The translations under genes were made by a program, and so were the position numbers. The notes below the pieces were generated by a model, which saw nothing but the letters and a program-made list of their open reading frames with translations, ran no database searches and was not told the origin of the DNA. Positions 8,214 through 17,697 of a stretch of 64,000 nt of DNA are shown piece by piece; position 1 is the first letter of the stretch, and the number at the start of each line of letters is the position of its first letter. The stretch is from the NCBI GenBank assembly GCA_003228115.1, contig QEVV01000011.1, positions 1 to 64,000 of the forward strand, in the 5' to 3' direction. Origin of the DNA: Chloroflexota bacterium (GTDB taxonomy: Bacteria; Chloroflexota; Dehalococcoidia; Lucifugimonadales; SAR202-VII-2).

Positions 8214-10466
8214 ATGACCACATTGAAGGTTGTTGGCCACCACACCCCACGGGTTGATGGGCCAGCCAAGGTAACCGGAAAGACCCAGTACTCGGCCGAT
8301 ATTTCGGTGCCGGGCATCCTGTGGGGCGCCATACTACGAAGCCCCCTGGCCCACGCCAAAATCATCAAGATCGACACGTCCAAGGCTGAGAAGCTGCCTG
8401 GCGTCAAGGCTGTGATCACCAGCGAGAACGTCGGCCGCCTCCTCATTGGACGCTACCTCAGGGACATGCCGGTGCTCGCCTTCGACAAGGTCCGGTTCAT
8501 CGGCGAACGTGTGGCGGCTGTGGCCGCCACCGATAGGGACACCGCTGAAGAAGCCCTGTCCTTAATTGATGTGGAGTACGAAGAACTGCCTGGCGTCTAC
8601 GATATCGCCGGGGCGTTGACTCCCGGCGCTCCCAACGTCCATGACGACCCCAGAGGCTACCCCAACTCCTACACGGACGCAGAGCAGCCTGACCTTCCCA
8701 ATGTCTGCGCTTTCGGTCATTGGCACCATGGCGACTTCAACGCTTCCATGAAGGAGGCTGACGAGGTCATTGAGCATTCGTTCCGTGTCCCCGCCGAGCA
8801 CCACGGCTACATTGAGCCCCACGCCGTTGTCGTGTCCTATGACCAGACAACCGGGCGAGCCGAAGTATGGCCATCCAACAAGAGCCCCTACGCGCTGCGA
8901 GGCCAGTTGGCCACAGCTTTGGAAATAGCTCCCGACACGATAGACGTACACTCCACCAGCATTGGCGGCGACTTTGGGGGCAAGGGCACGCCGATGGACT
9001 CGCCGGTGGCCTTCTTGCTGTCCAAGGCCGCAGGAGCCCCCGTCAAGCTCGTTATGACCTACACCGAAGAACTGATGGCGGCCAACACCCGCCACGGTGG
9101 TGTCATAAACGTCACCCTTGGAGTCAAGAAAGACGGACGAATCTGCGCGTTGAAGGCTGAGGGCCTGTTCAACGGCGGAGCCTACGGAGCCCACAAGCCC
9201 CTCCCGAACGTCAACCTGCACGGCGCGGATCAGGTAGGAAGCTGCTACCGGGTTCCCGCTATGGACACCACAAGCACCATCGCCTACACCAATATGGTCT
9301 CAGCGGGCCACATGCGGGCCCCAGGCGCCCCTCAGTTCACCTTCGCGGTGGAACGGAGCCTAGACATAGCGGCCCAAAGGCTGGGCATGGACCCGGGGGA
9401 GTTCCGCCTCATCAACGTCCTCGACAACAATGACCACCCTCACTCCGCCGCCGAGGGGTCGACTGTCCGAGCAAAGGAAACTCTTCAGAAGGCCCTGGAA
9501 GCCGGCGGATGGGGTTCTTCAAAGGAGAGCCGCTACATCGGGCGCGGCATCGCCATGTACGAACGCGGGGCTATCGGCGGCAACTCCAGCATGAGGATCG
9601 GCCTGGCATCCAGCGGCCAAATAACAATCCACGTCCCCATCCCGGACCCAGGGCAAGGCGGATACACCGTCGTCCAGCAAATAGCTGCCGAGGTTCTTGG
9701 AGTTCCCGCTAGCCAGATCACCATCGTAACGGCGCCTCCGGGTATGTTGCCCTTCGACATGGGTGTCGGCGGAAGTAGGACGACGTACGCCGTCGGCAAG
9801 ACAGCTATGGACTCAGCGGCAGCGTTGCAAGCCCGCCTCAAGCAAGTGGCCACCACACGCCTGGAGGTTCCCGAGGACCAGATGTCCTGGGAGGGAGCCA
9901 CGCTGGTAGCGGGCACCCAAAGGATCACGCTTGCCGAACTGGGTTCCTGGGCCGAAGAGATTGAAGGAGTGCCGCTGGAAGTCGACATTGTTGTAGAACT
10001 TCCCGTCTTCCCCGACAGCGCGATGTCTTTCACCGCTCAGGTGGCCGAGGTTGAGGTGGACCCAGAGACGGGCAAGATCAACCTGCGCCGCATGGTTACT
10101 GCCCACGACATTGGCGTCATCGTTAACCCCGTAGGTCACCAAGGCCAGATAGAGGGGGCATTCGTGATGGGCATGGGGTACGGACTCATGGCTGAAATGC
10201 CCTCAGAAGAAGGTCGCATCACAACGTTGCACTTGGGCGATTATAAGCTGCCCAGTCAGGGGGACATTCCTGAGTTGGTCACCGTATTGCTTCGTGGCGA
10301 GGAAGGCCCCGTGCCATTTGGTGGGCAGTCCATCGCTGAAGCGTCCAACGTTCCGGCGGCGGCGGCCATAGCCAACGCGGTCAGCGATGCCATCGGCATC
10401 CAGCTTGACCAACTACCCGTTTCGGCGGAGCGCGTTTACCAGGCGTTGCAGGGAAACGGCAAGTAG
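8214..10466 (+). CDS. Xanthine dehydrogenase-family molybdopterin subunit (orphan)
   Basis: A 750-residue large subunit of a molybdenum hydroxylase. It has the N-terminal alpha/beta hammerhead (TGKTQYSADISVPGILWGAILRSPLAHAKI) and the molybdopterin domains (GGDFGGKG, GHMRAPGAPQ, GVGGSRTTYAVG). ATG at 8214 is preceded by GAAGGAG. No FAD or 2Fe-2S subunit gene adjoins it, which is unusual because these enzymes normally work as three subunits or fused forms. It may share the CoxS/CoxM pair at 29.3-30.6 kb or use partners elsewhere. The oxidised substrate is unknown. Confidence 0.9.
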   Translation: MTTLKVVGHHTPRVDGPAKVTGKTQYSADISVPGILWGAILRSPLAHAKIIKIDTSKAEKLPGVKAVITSENVGRLLIGRYLRDMPVLAFDKVRFIGERVAAVAATDRDTAEEALSLIDVEYEELPGVYDIAGALTPGAPNVHDDPRGYPNSYTDAEQPDLPNVCAFGHWHHGDFNASMKEADEVIEHSFRVPAEHHGYIEPHAVVVSYDQTTGRAEVWPSNKSPYALRGQLATALEIAPDTIDVHSTSIGGDFGGKGTPMDSPVAFLLSKAAGAPVKLVMTYTEELMAANTRHGGVINVTLGVKKDGRICALKAEGLFNGGAYGAHKPLPNVNLHGADQVGSCYRVPAMDTTSTIAYTNMVSAGHMRAPGAPQFTFAVERSLDIAAQRLGMDPGEFRLINVLDNNDHPHSAAEGSTVRAKETLQKALEAGGWGSSKESRYIGRGIAMYERGAIGGNSSMRIGLASSGQITIHVPIPDPGQGGYTVVQQIAAEVLGVPASQITIVTAPPGMLPFDMGVGGSRTTYAVGKTAMDSAAALQARLKQVATTRLEVPEDQMSWEGATLVAGTQRITLAELGSWAEEIEGVPLEVDIVVELPVFPDSAMSFTAQVAEVEVDPETGKINLRRMVTAHDIGVIVNPVGHQGQIEGAFVMGMGYGLMAEMPSEEGRITTLHLGDYKLPSQGDIPELVTVLLRGEEGPVPFGGQSIAEASNVPAAAAIANAVSDAIGIQLDQLPVSAERVYQALQGNGK

Positions 10467-10484
10467 GAACAAACAGAGGGATAT

Positions 10485-10522
10485 CGTCAGGCGTTCAGTA
10501 GGCGCCTACTGAACGCCTGACG
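10485..10522 (+). terminator. Loopless 19-bp inverted repeat after the molybdopterin subunit gene
   Basis: Two perfect 19-base arms meet without a spacer and are followed by CGCTTTCTTG. It lies about 20 bases after the stop codon and probably works as a terminator or a bidirectional boundary against the convergent rRNA methyltransferase gene. Confidence 0.7.
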
Positions 10523-10607
10523 CGCTTTCTTGCCGAAGCGCTCCATTGTGCGCATGGGGTCCATGTGTGGGTACAAGCCACTATCAAGCGACCGACTTGC
10601 AGGCTAC

Positions 10608-11360
10608 CTAGACAGATGGCGGCGATTCTCGGCGTTGGCGCATTGCCTCGTACATGACAAGGGCAGCAGCGACCGACGTGTTCAACGAGGCGACCTGTCC
10701 CCGCATCGGAATCGAGACTAGGACGTCGCATCGCTCCTTTACCAGTCGGGGGATGCCTTTCCCTTCTGCCCCCATTACCAGCGCAGTAGGTTGGCGATAG
10801 TCGGCATCTGTGTAGTCAGTGCTCCCCTCCGGGTCGACGCCCACTACCCAAACCCCCTCTTTCCCCAGCCGAACTAATGTCTGAGCAATGTTCGCCACAC
10901 GCGCCACGGGCACATACTCCACCGCGCCCGCTGAGGCTCGGGCAACCGCCGCCGTTACCCCAACAGCCCGCCGTGTTGGAATGACGACACCGTGGACACC
11001 GGCGGCGTCCGCAGTGCGTAGAATGGCCCCAAGGTTGTGGGGGTCTTCTATTCCTGCTAGCACGGCGTAAAGAGGAGGCTCGCCTATTCGGGCGGAGGAC
11101 TCCAAGAGATCATCCAGGCCAGCAAACTCCATCGCGGACACTACGGCCAGCACACCTTGATCATGACCCGTGCGGGCTTGGCGCTTCATGACCTGGCTGT
11201 CCACGTACTCCACCGGAACACCCTGACTGGCCGCCATGTGCAGTATTTCGGCCACTGCGCTATGACGCCCAATGGTCCGCAACAAGAGGATCTTAAGCAT
11301 CGGGCGTCCTGCCCGGAGCGCCTCCAACACAGGCCGGCGCCCTTCAAGGTTTTCTTCCAT
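10608..11360 (-). CDS. rlmB: 23S rRNA (guanosine-2'-O-)-methyltransferase, RlmB/TrmH SPOUT family
   Basis: This 250-residue SPOUT methyltransferase starts with the RlmB-type substrate-binding domain (EGRRPVLEALRAG). It continues with the trefoil-knot domain: GIEDPHNLGAILRTADAAG, then LVMGAEGKGIPRLV and VSIPMRGQVASLNTSVAAA, the conserved SAM-binding motifs 1-3. Members 2'-O-methylate a guanosine in 23S rRNA. The exact site cannot be told from TrmH-like paralogs with certainty. It is monocistronic and convergent with the gene to its left. Confidence 0.9.
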   Translation of the reverse strand: MEENLEGRRPVLEALRAGRPMLKILLLRTIGRHSAVAEILHMAASQGVPVEYVDSQVMKRQARTGHDQGVLAVVSAMEFAGLDDLLESSARIGEPPLYAVLAGIEDPHNLGAILRTADAAGVHGVVIPTRRAVGVTAAVARASAGAVEYVPVARVANIAQTLVRLGKEGVWVVGVDPEGSTDYTDADYRQPTALVMGAEGKGIPRLVKERCDVLVSIPMRGQVASLNTSVAAALVMYEAMRQRRESPPSV

Positions 11361-11470
11361 ACAACCTTCTCCTTATCGGGTGGGGCTCAAGAAACCCACC
11401 TTAATTTCTGCAGGCATGCTAGCAGAATCGCAAAGCTAAACAAGCGCCCTAGTAGCAGTCAGGCGGAACA

Positions 11471-11507
11471 AAAAAAGGAGGCTGGCGCTGAGCGCCAGCC
11501 TCCTTTT
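11471..11507 (-). terminator. Rho-independent terminator for the amidohydrolase
   Basis: A 13-bp stem with one loop base (GGAGGCTGGCGCT and its complement) has A-tracts on the left side, which read as a T7 tract on the minus strand. It lies just after the stop of the minus-strand gene ending at 11523. Confidence 0.88.
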
Positions 11508-11522
11508 CCTCAAACGGGTCTC

Positions 11523-12590
11523 TTAGAAGCGGTAGAACCGCTTCGTGTTATCAGCCAATACTGCCTGCTTTTGCCCCTGAGTAAGTTCCTCCGACTCAAG
11601 CGTCTCCTCAATCTCGTGGAAAGCGCCCGCCAGATCTACCTCATGCGGATAGTCTGATGAGTAGGCGAATGCCTCGATGCCCACTTTGCCCGCGACGTAG
11701 GGCAGGCTGTCATCATTGCCCTCGCAGCCGATGAGGATGTTCCCACCCTGTAGGTACTCAGTGATGGATTTCCGGGCCACCGTCCCGAAGAACTCGTCGT
11801 CCCGAACCGTGCGGTCAATGAGCGGCACCAGCCAACTCGGCCCACCCTCCAGGAAAGCGAGGCGCAGGTCCGGGTAGGTGTCCAAGACTCCGTGGTACAT
11901 GTAAGAGATGAAAGCGTACATCAGAGGCACAGGATGATGCAGAACATGGGATCCGATGAAATCGGAGAACGTGTCTATGCCGATCGTTCTATTGGACCCG
12001 CCATGGATAGCCAAAATGCAGTCTAGATCGGCGGCCTCACGATAAACCGGATCGAAGAAAGCGTGACCCAGGTGCAGGGGCAAACCAGTTGAAGGAAGCA
12101 TAGCCCCTATTAGGCCCAAGTCCTTGACCGCCCTTCGCAGCTCAGCCACGGCAGCCGGAGGGTCCTGCATGGGAATGAGCGCTACCGGGTGAATGCGTGA
12201 GTCGACTTTGGCGTAACGCTCAGCTACGTAGTCGTTGTAAGCGCGGCACATGTAGTTGGCGTACTCATTGCTCTGTATAAAGCCGACGGCAAGGCCCATC
12301 GTTGGGAAGATCACGGTCTGCTCAATACCAGTCTTGTTGAGAAACTCTGTCCAGTCCTCCCCCGAACCTGTCCGTTCCTCACTGGCCGTTTGCCGGGGTC
12401 CGCCTATCCTGCCATCTACACCGCGGAAGTAGTTGTGGATGCCATCCAATGTCGGAAACGGCCCTTGCTGGGCGGGAAGGCCCCCCGACGCCACAAGTTT
12501 GATCTTGTCGTCGCAGTAAGCGTTGAGCTCCGTTATCGACTCGATCAAGTGGCCATCGCTATCCATGATGGTCATTCCGTTCTGGGCCAT
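11523..12590 (-). CDS. Amidohydrolase_2 family metal-dependent hydrolase or decarboxylase
   Basis: A 355-residue TIM-barrel protein of the amidohydrolase_2 (ACMSD-like) family. It begins with the family's DSDGHLIE motif near residue 10 and contains the mid-barrel IHGGSNRT and the C-terminal metal-ligand region YSSDYPHEVD. Members hydrolyse or decarboxylate ring-cleavage products and related acids. It is distantly similar to the paralogs at 18886 and 21418, which share the PMQEPQAAVEELRRAVNDLG-type segment (here PMQDPPAAVAELRRAVKDLG). The start codon is ATG. The substrate is unknown. Confidence 0.86.
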   Translation of the reverse strand: MAQNGMTIMDSDGHLIESITELNAYCDDKIKLVASGGLPAQQGPFPTLDGIHNYFRGVDGRIGGPRQTASEERTGSGEDWTEFLNKTGIEQTVIFPTMGLAVGFIQSNEYANYMCRAYNDYVAERYAKVDSRIHPVALIPMQDPPAAVAELRRAVKDLGLIGAMLPSTGLPLHLGHAFFDPVYREAADLDCILAIHGGSNRTIGIDTFSDFIGSHVLHHPVPLMYAFISYMYHGVLDTYPDLRLAFLEGGPSWLVPLIDRTVRDDEFFGTVARKSITEYLQGGNILIGCEGNDDSLPYVAGKVGIEAFAYSSDYPHEVDLAGAFHEIEETLESEELTQGQKQAVLADNTKRFYRF

Positions 12591-12819
12591 ATTCCTTCAC
12601 CTCCACTCGTATGTGGGCGGATTTTATCATGGAACCCGACCTGGTGCCTGCCCTCTAAGGCTGCCGACTAATGAAGCGCTACGAACTAGGGATGAGGGCA
12701 ACCTTAAGACCAATACAGGACGCATCGGCGTTGTGGCACGCGCTCCAGCGGTCTGATAGAATCCGCGCCGCACCTGGCCCCGGCCAGAAGGAACAAAAGG
12801 TCCCACCTAGGAGGTCTTC

Positions 12820-13881
12820 ATGAAAGCTGCCGTTCTACACGAGTTCCACACACCGCTGGTCATCGAAGAGTTTGACATGCCTACGGTTGGCGACGACGAC
12901 GTACTCATTCAAGTCGCTGCTTGCGGCATGTGCCACACAGACATCAAGGTACAAGAGGGCGAGATTCCCCTCCAGCTTCCAGCGGTGCTCGGTCACGAGA
13001 TCTCCGGCGTGGTGGTGGGAACTGGGAAGGGCCAGGCAGCTGCTTTCAAGGAAGGCGACCGTGTTACCGTCGGCATGCGCTACCGCTGCGGGCGCTGCAA
13101 GTACTGCATCTCCGGCATGGAAAACCTGTGCCAGACCCGCACACAGGGAACTCCTTACATCCAGCCAGGCGGCGCCGAGGTTACACGATGGAACCTGGGC
13201 GGCTTCACCCAATACATGACCATCCCCGGCTACATGCTCTTCAGACTGCCCGACGGCGTCGACATCGAGGAGTCCAGTGTGGTGGGATGCCGCGTGACCA
13301 CGGCTTACAACGCCGTGAAGAACGCCGCCCAGCTCGCGCCAGGTGAGTCTGCTGCGGTCATCGGCTGCGGCGGCGTTGGCCTCAATACCATCCAGTTCCT
13401 CAGCGTTTTCGGGGCATACCCCATCATCGCCGTTGACGTCATGGACTCCAAGCTGGAAGCGGCCAAGCGCTATGGTGCGACCCACACGATCAACGCTTCC
13501 GGTATCGACGCTGTGGAGGCAATAAAGGACTTGACCAGCGGAGGGGCCGACAAGAGCTTCGAAGCCATCGGCAACCCCATCACCGCCGACCAAGTCGTCC
13601 GATCAACCAGAGCGGGAGGAACTGCCACGTTGATCGGTTCTCTTGTTGGACAGCAGTTGCTCCTCAAGGATGCCGGTTTCGCCTTCCGCGAGGTCACCAT
13701 TCGGGGCGTCGCCATGCGCCGCACCACAGACGTGATTGAGGTTTTGGACATGGTGCAGCAGGGACGCATCGATATCAGTTCCTTCATTACCAAGCGCTAC
13801 CCCTATCAAGACATCAACACCGCCATCGACGACGTTCACCAGGGTAACGTGCTCATGGGCGTCGTTTTGTGGGGAGACTAG
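12820..13881 (+). CDS. Zinc-dependent alcohol dehydrogenase, copy 1
   Basis: A 353-residue medium-chain dehydrogenase. The catalytic zinc site is visible as AACGMCHTD (Cys38) and GHE. The structural zinc cluster is the four cysteines of CGRCKYC..GMENLCQ. The NAD(P)-binding Rossmann motif is GCGGVGLN. ATG at 12820 follows an AGGAGG site inside a small palindrome. A possible -10 box TAGAAT is near 12757. It is a tandem duplicate of the next gene, sharing most residues through the whole length. The substrate alcohol is not predictable. Confidence 0.93.
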   Translation: MKAAVLHEFHTPLVIEEFDMPTVGDDDVLIQVAACGMCHTDIKVQEGEIPLQLPAVLGHEISGVVVGTGKGQAAAFKEGDRVTVGMRYRCGRCKYCISGMENLCQTRTQGTPYIQPGGAEVTRWNLGGFTQYMTIPGYMLFRLPDGVDIEESSVVGCRVTTAYNAVKNAAQLAPGESAAVIGCGGVGLNTIQFLSVFGAYPIIAVDVMDSKLEAAKRYGATHTINASGIDAVEAIKDLTSGGADKSFEAIGNPITADQVVRSTRAGGTATLIGSLVGQQLLLKDAGFAFREVTIRGVAMRRTTDVIEVLDMVQQGRIDISSFITKRYPYQDINTAIDDVHQGNVLMGVVLWGD

Positions 13882-13934
13882 GCCCTTAAAGCGCCTTTGC
13901 CTCAACGCCAATTAAGGAAAAGAAAGGGGGAACA

Positions 13935-14993
13935 ATGAAAGCAGCGGTCCTACATACGGCTCACTCGCCTCTGGTAATTGAAGAATTCAACATGCCGATC
14001 ATTGACGCCGACGACCTGCTCATTCAGGTAGCGGCCTGCGGCATGTGCCACACCGACATCAAGGTGCAGGAAGGAGAGTTGCCCGCTCGGCTCCCCGCCG
14101 TGCTGGGCCACGAAGTAACGGGCCTCGTTGCCGGCGTTGGCAAGAGCCACGTGGGCTTCTTCAAGGAAGGAGACCGGGTGACCATTGGCATGCGCTATCG
14201 CTGCGGGCGGTGCAAGCACTGCATCTCCGGCCACGAAAACCGGTGCCAGACTCCGCCACCCGGAAAGGGGTTCATTCGGCCAGACGGCACTGAGGCCAAT
14301 CGCTGGAACCTGGGCGGCTTCACGCAGTACATGTCCATCCCTGGCTACATGGTGTATAAGCTCCCCGACGGCGTCGATATACAAGAAGCCAGTGTGGTGG
14401 GCTGCCGCGTCACCACGGCTTATAACGCCGTAAAGAACGGAGGCAAGATTGCCCCAGGTGAATCCGCCTTGGTCATAGGATGCGGCGGTATTGGTCTGAA
14501 CGTGATCCAGTTCCTGCGCCTCTTCGGCGCTTACCCCATCATCGCTGCAGATATCTCCCAGTCAAAGCTGGACGCGGCTAAGAAGTTTGGAGCGACCCAC
14601 ACCATCGACGCCAGCAAGGAAGATACCGTCGAAGCAGCAAAGGAACTCACCAAGGGCGGCGCTGACAAGACCTTTGAGGCAATCGGCAACCCAGTTACGG
14701 CCGACCAAATCGTTCGTGCGACCAGAGCTGGAGGCACGGCTACGATCGTCGGAGCCCTGATCGGCCAACAGCTCCTCCTGAAGGACGCTGGCTTCGCCTT
14801 CCGAGAAGTGACCATCACAGGCGTAGCTGCCCGCCGGACCACCGACGTCATTGAGGTGCTGGACATCGTCCAGCAGGGCCGCATCGATGTCAGCTCCCTC
14901 GTTACCAAGCGCTACGCCTTCGAGGACATCAACACTGCAATAGACGATGTAAACCAGGGCAACGTACTGATGGGGACCGTCATCTGGAACTAG
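13935..14993 (+). CDS. Zinc-dependent alcohol dehydrogenase, copy 2
   Basis: This 352-residue paralog of the preceding gene keeps the catalytic CGMCHTD, the structural zinc cysteines (CGRCKHC and following) and GCGGIGLN. The two proteins differ mostly at conservative positions and around the TRTQGTPYIQPGG / TPPPGKGFIRPDG loop near the structural zinc, which could change specificity. It starts 53 bases after copy 1 with a GGGGG-rich ribosome binding site and is followed by a terminator, so the pair is probably one transcript. Confidence 0.93.
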   Translation: MKAAVLHTAHSPLVIEEFNMPIIDADDLLIQVAACGMCHTDIKVQEGELPARLPAVLGHEVTGLVAGVGKSHVGFFKEGDRVTIGMRYRCGRCKHCISGHENRCQTPPPGKGFIRPDGTEANRWNLGGFTQYMSIPGYMVYKLPDGVDIQEASVVGCRVTTAYNAVKNGGKIAPGESALVIGCGGIGLNVIQFLRLFGAYPIIAADISQSKLDAAKKFGATHTIDASKEDTVEAAKELTKGGADKTFEAIGNPVTADQIVRATRAGGTATIVGALIGQQLLLKDAGFAFREVTITGVAARRTTDVIEVLDIVQQGRIDVSSLVTKRYAFEDINTAIDDVNQGNVLMGTVIWN

Positions 14994-15017
14994 GCAACCC
15001 ATCAACCAACGCAGAAA

Positions 15018-15051
15018 GTAAGCGCCACGCACCAAGAAGCGTGGCGCTTAC
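15018..15051 (+). terminator. Terminator-like hairpin after the alcohol dehydrogenase pair
   Basis: Perfect 13-bp arms (GTAAGCGCCACGC and its complement) around an 8-base loop, 25 bases after the stop codon of copy 2. No strong T-run follows. Confidence 0.7.
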
Positions 15052-15145
15052 GCGTTGGCTATACTGAGGAAGCACTCCAGACATCTAAACGACGCTCGCG
15101 CCCTTCGGCTGTCTCCCGCAGGGTCGCGAGACCAACTGTGAACAC

Positions 15146-16105
15146 TTGTCGCAAGAGTCCATAGGCGCACTTTTGGCTCTGCTCGTCCCTCTCTTGTTTG
15201 GGAGTGGGATGGTCGTTGCCAGAGTTGGGTTACACAAGGTGCCTTCCAGCACGGGAAGCCTTTTCTCTCTTGCTGGGGGGTGGGTGGTCGTGACGATAGT
15301 TGCGGCGATCTTCTACCCCAAGGCGCTGTTCACCCTCCCTGCCGCAGCCTACTTCTGGCTGTTCTTGACCGGGACGCTCAACTTCCCCATAGCCCGCTTC
15401 CTGAACTTCAACAGCATGAAGATTCTAGGAGTGGTTCGCGCCAACCCGATACTTGCCAACGCCCCGCTGATCTCCGCTTTCATCGCCATCGTTTTTCTTG
15501 GTGAGGAGTGGCGGTGGACCATAGCCCTGGGCACGCTCACCACCATTACAGGCATTGTGCTCGTAGTGAGCAATGACATGGGTTCCCGCCAACAACGCGC
15601 CGAGTCGCAGCCTGAACCTGTACGTGGAGCCGCCACCGAAAGCCGTGGGATTCTGGAACGACATCCGATCCTTGTGGGCTATGGGTCCGCTGCACTCGCG
15701 GCGCTCGCCTACGGAACGATTCCCCCCCTTGGGAAATACGTCACGACGAACTATGCCAACCCCCTGGTCGCATCTGTCTACACTTTCTTCTTCGGGACCT
15801 TGGTATTAGCCATCTTCATCGCTAATCGCGTTCCCGCCGACATCCGGGTGTCGCCGCCTAAACCGCTTCTTCTTGTCACCCTTGGCGGCATGTTGATGTC
15901 TGTAGGCGTTATTGTCCTTTATTACTCACTGGTCAAGGCTCCCGTCGTCGTGGTGGCGCCGATCTTTGCACTAAACCCGCTTGTGACTATGTTGCTGGTT
16001 CACATATTCCTTCAACGTCTGGAGCGGATATCTCCGCGACTGGTTCTCGGCACTGTGCTCACTGTAGCCGGCGTGGCCATTATCACCGCCACCGCTGGCG
16101 GTTAG
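15146..16105 (+). CDS. EamA/DMT-family membrane transporter, copy A
   Basis: A 319-residue protein with about ten hydrophobic helices arranged as two EamA repeats, each containing the GRFLNLAS-like or TAPLISAF-type segments typical of drug/metabolite transporters. The TTG start at 15146 is chosen because the homologous carrier at 17698 also starts with TTG at the equivalent place. Only 22 bases separate it from the hydantoinase-like gene, so the two are probably co-transcribed. It may import or export the substrate of that enzyme. Confidence 0.85.
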   Translation: MSQESIGALLALLVPLLFGSGMVVARVGLHKVPSSTGSLFSLAGGWVVVTIVAAIFYPKALFTLPAAAYFWLFLTGTLNFPIARFLNFNSMKILGVVRANPILANAPLISAFIAIVFLGEEWRWTIALGTLTTITGIVLVVSNDMGSRQQRAESQPEPVRGAATESRGILERHPILVGYGSAALAALAYGTIPPLGKYVTTNYANPLVASVYTFFFGTLVLAIFIANRVPADIRVSPPKPLLLVTLGGMLMSVGVIVLYYSLVKAPVVVVAPIFALNPLVTMLLVHIFLQRLERISPRLVLGTVLTVAGVAIITATAGG

Positions 16106-16127
16106 CGCCTTTCAAGGAGGGCCCAAT

Positions 16128-17531
16128 ATGTTTGACCTCGTTATATCCGGTGGCACCGTGGTGACACCGGCAACAAGCGAAGCTCTGGACGTGGCGGTGC
16201 AAGGCGAGCGGGTTGCAGCCCTGGGTGTGGCAGGAAGCTTTGCCGATCTAACGAAGGAGACCATCGACGCAAGCGGGATGTACGTCCTGCCAGGCGTAGT
16301 GGACACCCATATTCATAGCTTCGAGGAATGGCTAGGCGACAAGATGCCGGGATTCCGCGCAGAGAGCCTATCGGCTGCCTATGGAGGGATGACCACCTTC
16401 ATCGACTATGGCGACCAGCCTGAAGGCGTCTCGCTCCCGCAGGCCCACGACGAGCGTGAGGCGCTGTTCACCCAGGAGAAGGCCTGGATCGACTTCTCCG
16501 TCAACGCAATGATCTCTTACCCAACCTGGGACACCCTGGAGGAAATAGAACCGCTCCTGGATAGGGGCGTGACAAACTTCAAGATCTTTCTCAGCGGGCG
16601 GAGCAGCGAGCCTCCCGAGGAGGCCTGGTGCTTTGCCTTCATGAAACGGCTGGCGGAACGGGGCGGCGTATTGAGCGTCCATGCGGAAGATGCCTCCCTC
16701 TGCCGGTATTTCACTCGCCAATTGCTGGAGCAGGGCAAGACCGGATTGGAGTATCTGCCGCACGCCAAGCCCGCCCTTGCGGAAGCACAGTCTGTCAACC
16801 GGATCATCTTCCTCGCAGCCCATACCGGAGCAGCGGTCTTCTTTGTCCACCTGTGTAGCGCGGAGGCGGTGTCCTTGATCCGCCAGGCCCAAGCACGAGG
16901 GCTACCTGTGTACGGCGAGACCTGCCCCCACTATCTTCTGTTCAACAGCGATGTTTATAGCCAGGATGACGCTTTCCGGTTCATCAGATCCCCGGTGATC
17001 CAGGATGCCTCAAACCAGGCGGGGCTCTGGGAAGGTGTCATAGACGGCACCATCAATTCCATCGGGTCCGACCACGTTTCAGCCTACCTTTGGCGCAAGC
17101 GGGAACTTGCTGAAGGCAAACCTTTCAACGAAATACCGGGAGGCATGGCGCAGGTTGAGACCATGCTGTCGGTCATGTACACGGAGGGCGTAGCCAGCGG
17201 CAAGTTCACGGTCAACCGCCTGGTGGAACTCATGTCAGCCAACCCTTCCCGCATCTTCGGCCTCTACCCGAAGAAGGGAGTGATTGCCCCAGGGAGCGAC
17301 GCCGACATTGTCCTCTATGATCCCGAGCCGAAGCGGAAGATAACCACGACGGACCTCCACACAGGGCTTGACTACACGGTGTACGAGGGATGGGATTTCG
17401 TCGGTGCGCCGGTGATGACTATGTTGCGGGGTGAGGTAGTAGTGAGGAACGGTGAGGTTTTTGGTTCTCCCCGTGGTGAGTTCCTTCGACGTTCCCTGCG
17501 GCCAGAGATCTTCAAAGGCCAACTCCGCTAA
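16128..17531 (+). CDS. Dihydropyrimidinase/hydantoinase-like cyclic amidohydrolase
   Basis: A 467-residue TIM-barrel hydrolase of the cyclic amidohydrolase family (hydantoinase, dihydropyrimidinase, allantoinase, dihydroorotase). The full metal set is visible: His61 and His63 in DTHIH, the Lys152 expected to be carboxylated in NFKIFLS, His185 in SVHAED, His241 in VHLCSAEA and Asp315 in GSDH. Such enzymes open five- or six-membered imide rings. ATG at 16128 has an AAGGAGG site. It sits between two paralogous DMT carriers, pointing to uptake and ring opening of one compound class. Confidence 0.9.
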   Translation: MFDLVISGGTVVTPATSEALDVAVQGERVAALGVAGSFADLTKETIDASGMYVLPGVVDTHIHSFEEWLGDKMPGFRAESLSAAYGGMTTFIDYGDQPEGVSLPQAHDEREALFTQEKAWIDFSVNAMISYPTWDTLEEIEPLLDRGVTNFKIFLSGRSSEPPEEAWCFAFMKRLAERGGVLSVHAEDASLCRYFTRQLLEQGKTGLEYLPHAKPALAEAQSVNRIIFLAAHTGAAVFFVHLCSAEAVSLIRQAQARGLPVYGETCPHYLLFNSDVYSQDDAFRFIRSPVIQDASNQAGLWEGVIDGTINSIGSDHVSAYLWRKRELAEGKPFNEIPGGMAQVETMLSVMYTEGVASGKFTVNRLVELMSANPSRIFGLYPKKGVIAPGSDADIVLYDPEPKRKITTTDLHTGLDYTVYEGWDFVGAPVMTMLRGEVVVRNGEVFGSPRGEFLRRSLRPEIFKGQLR

Positions 17532-17697
17532 GAGGACGCGAGCCGCTCATCTAACGAGCTAACAGGATCAGAGGGCGGCAGGGTCCGCTTCATTTGTGTC
17601 CCTGTTGAACTCTCGGCAATAAGCGTCGGCCCTTATAGCCTTCATGTACAATGGCCTGCAGCCGTCCGCTACGCCGGTAGGGGTACCAGGAGGACAC

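Noticed and set aside
8562-9221. 219-codon minus-strand frame inside the molybdopterin subunit gene
   Set aside because: Codon-bias shadow of the plus-strand gene; no family features.
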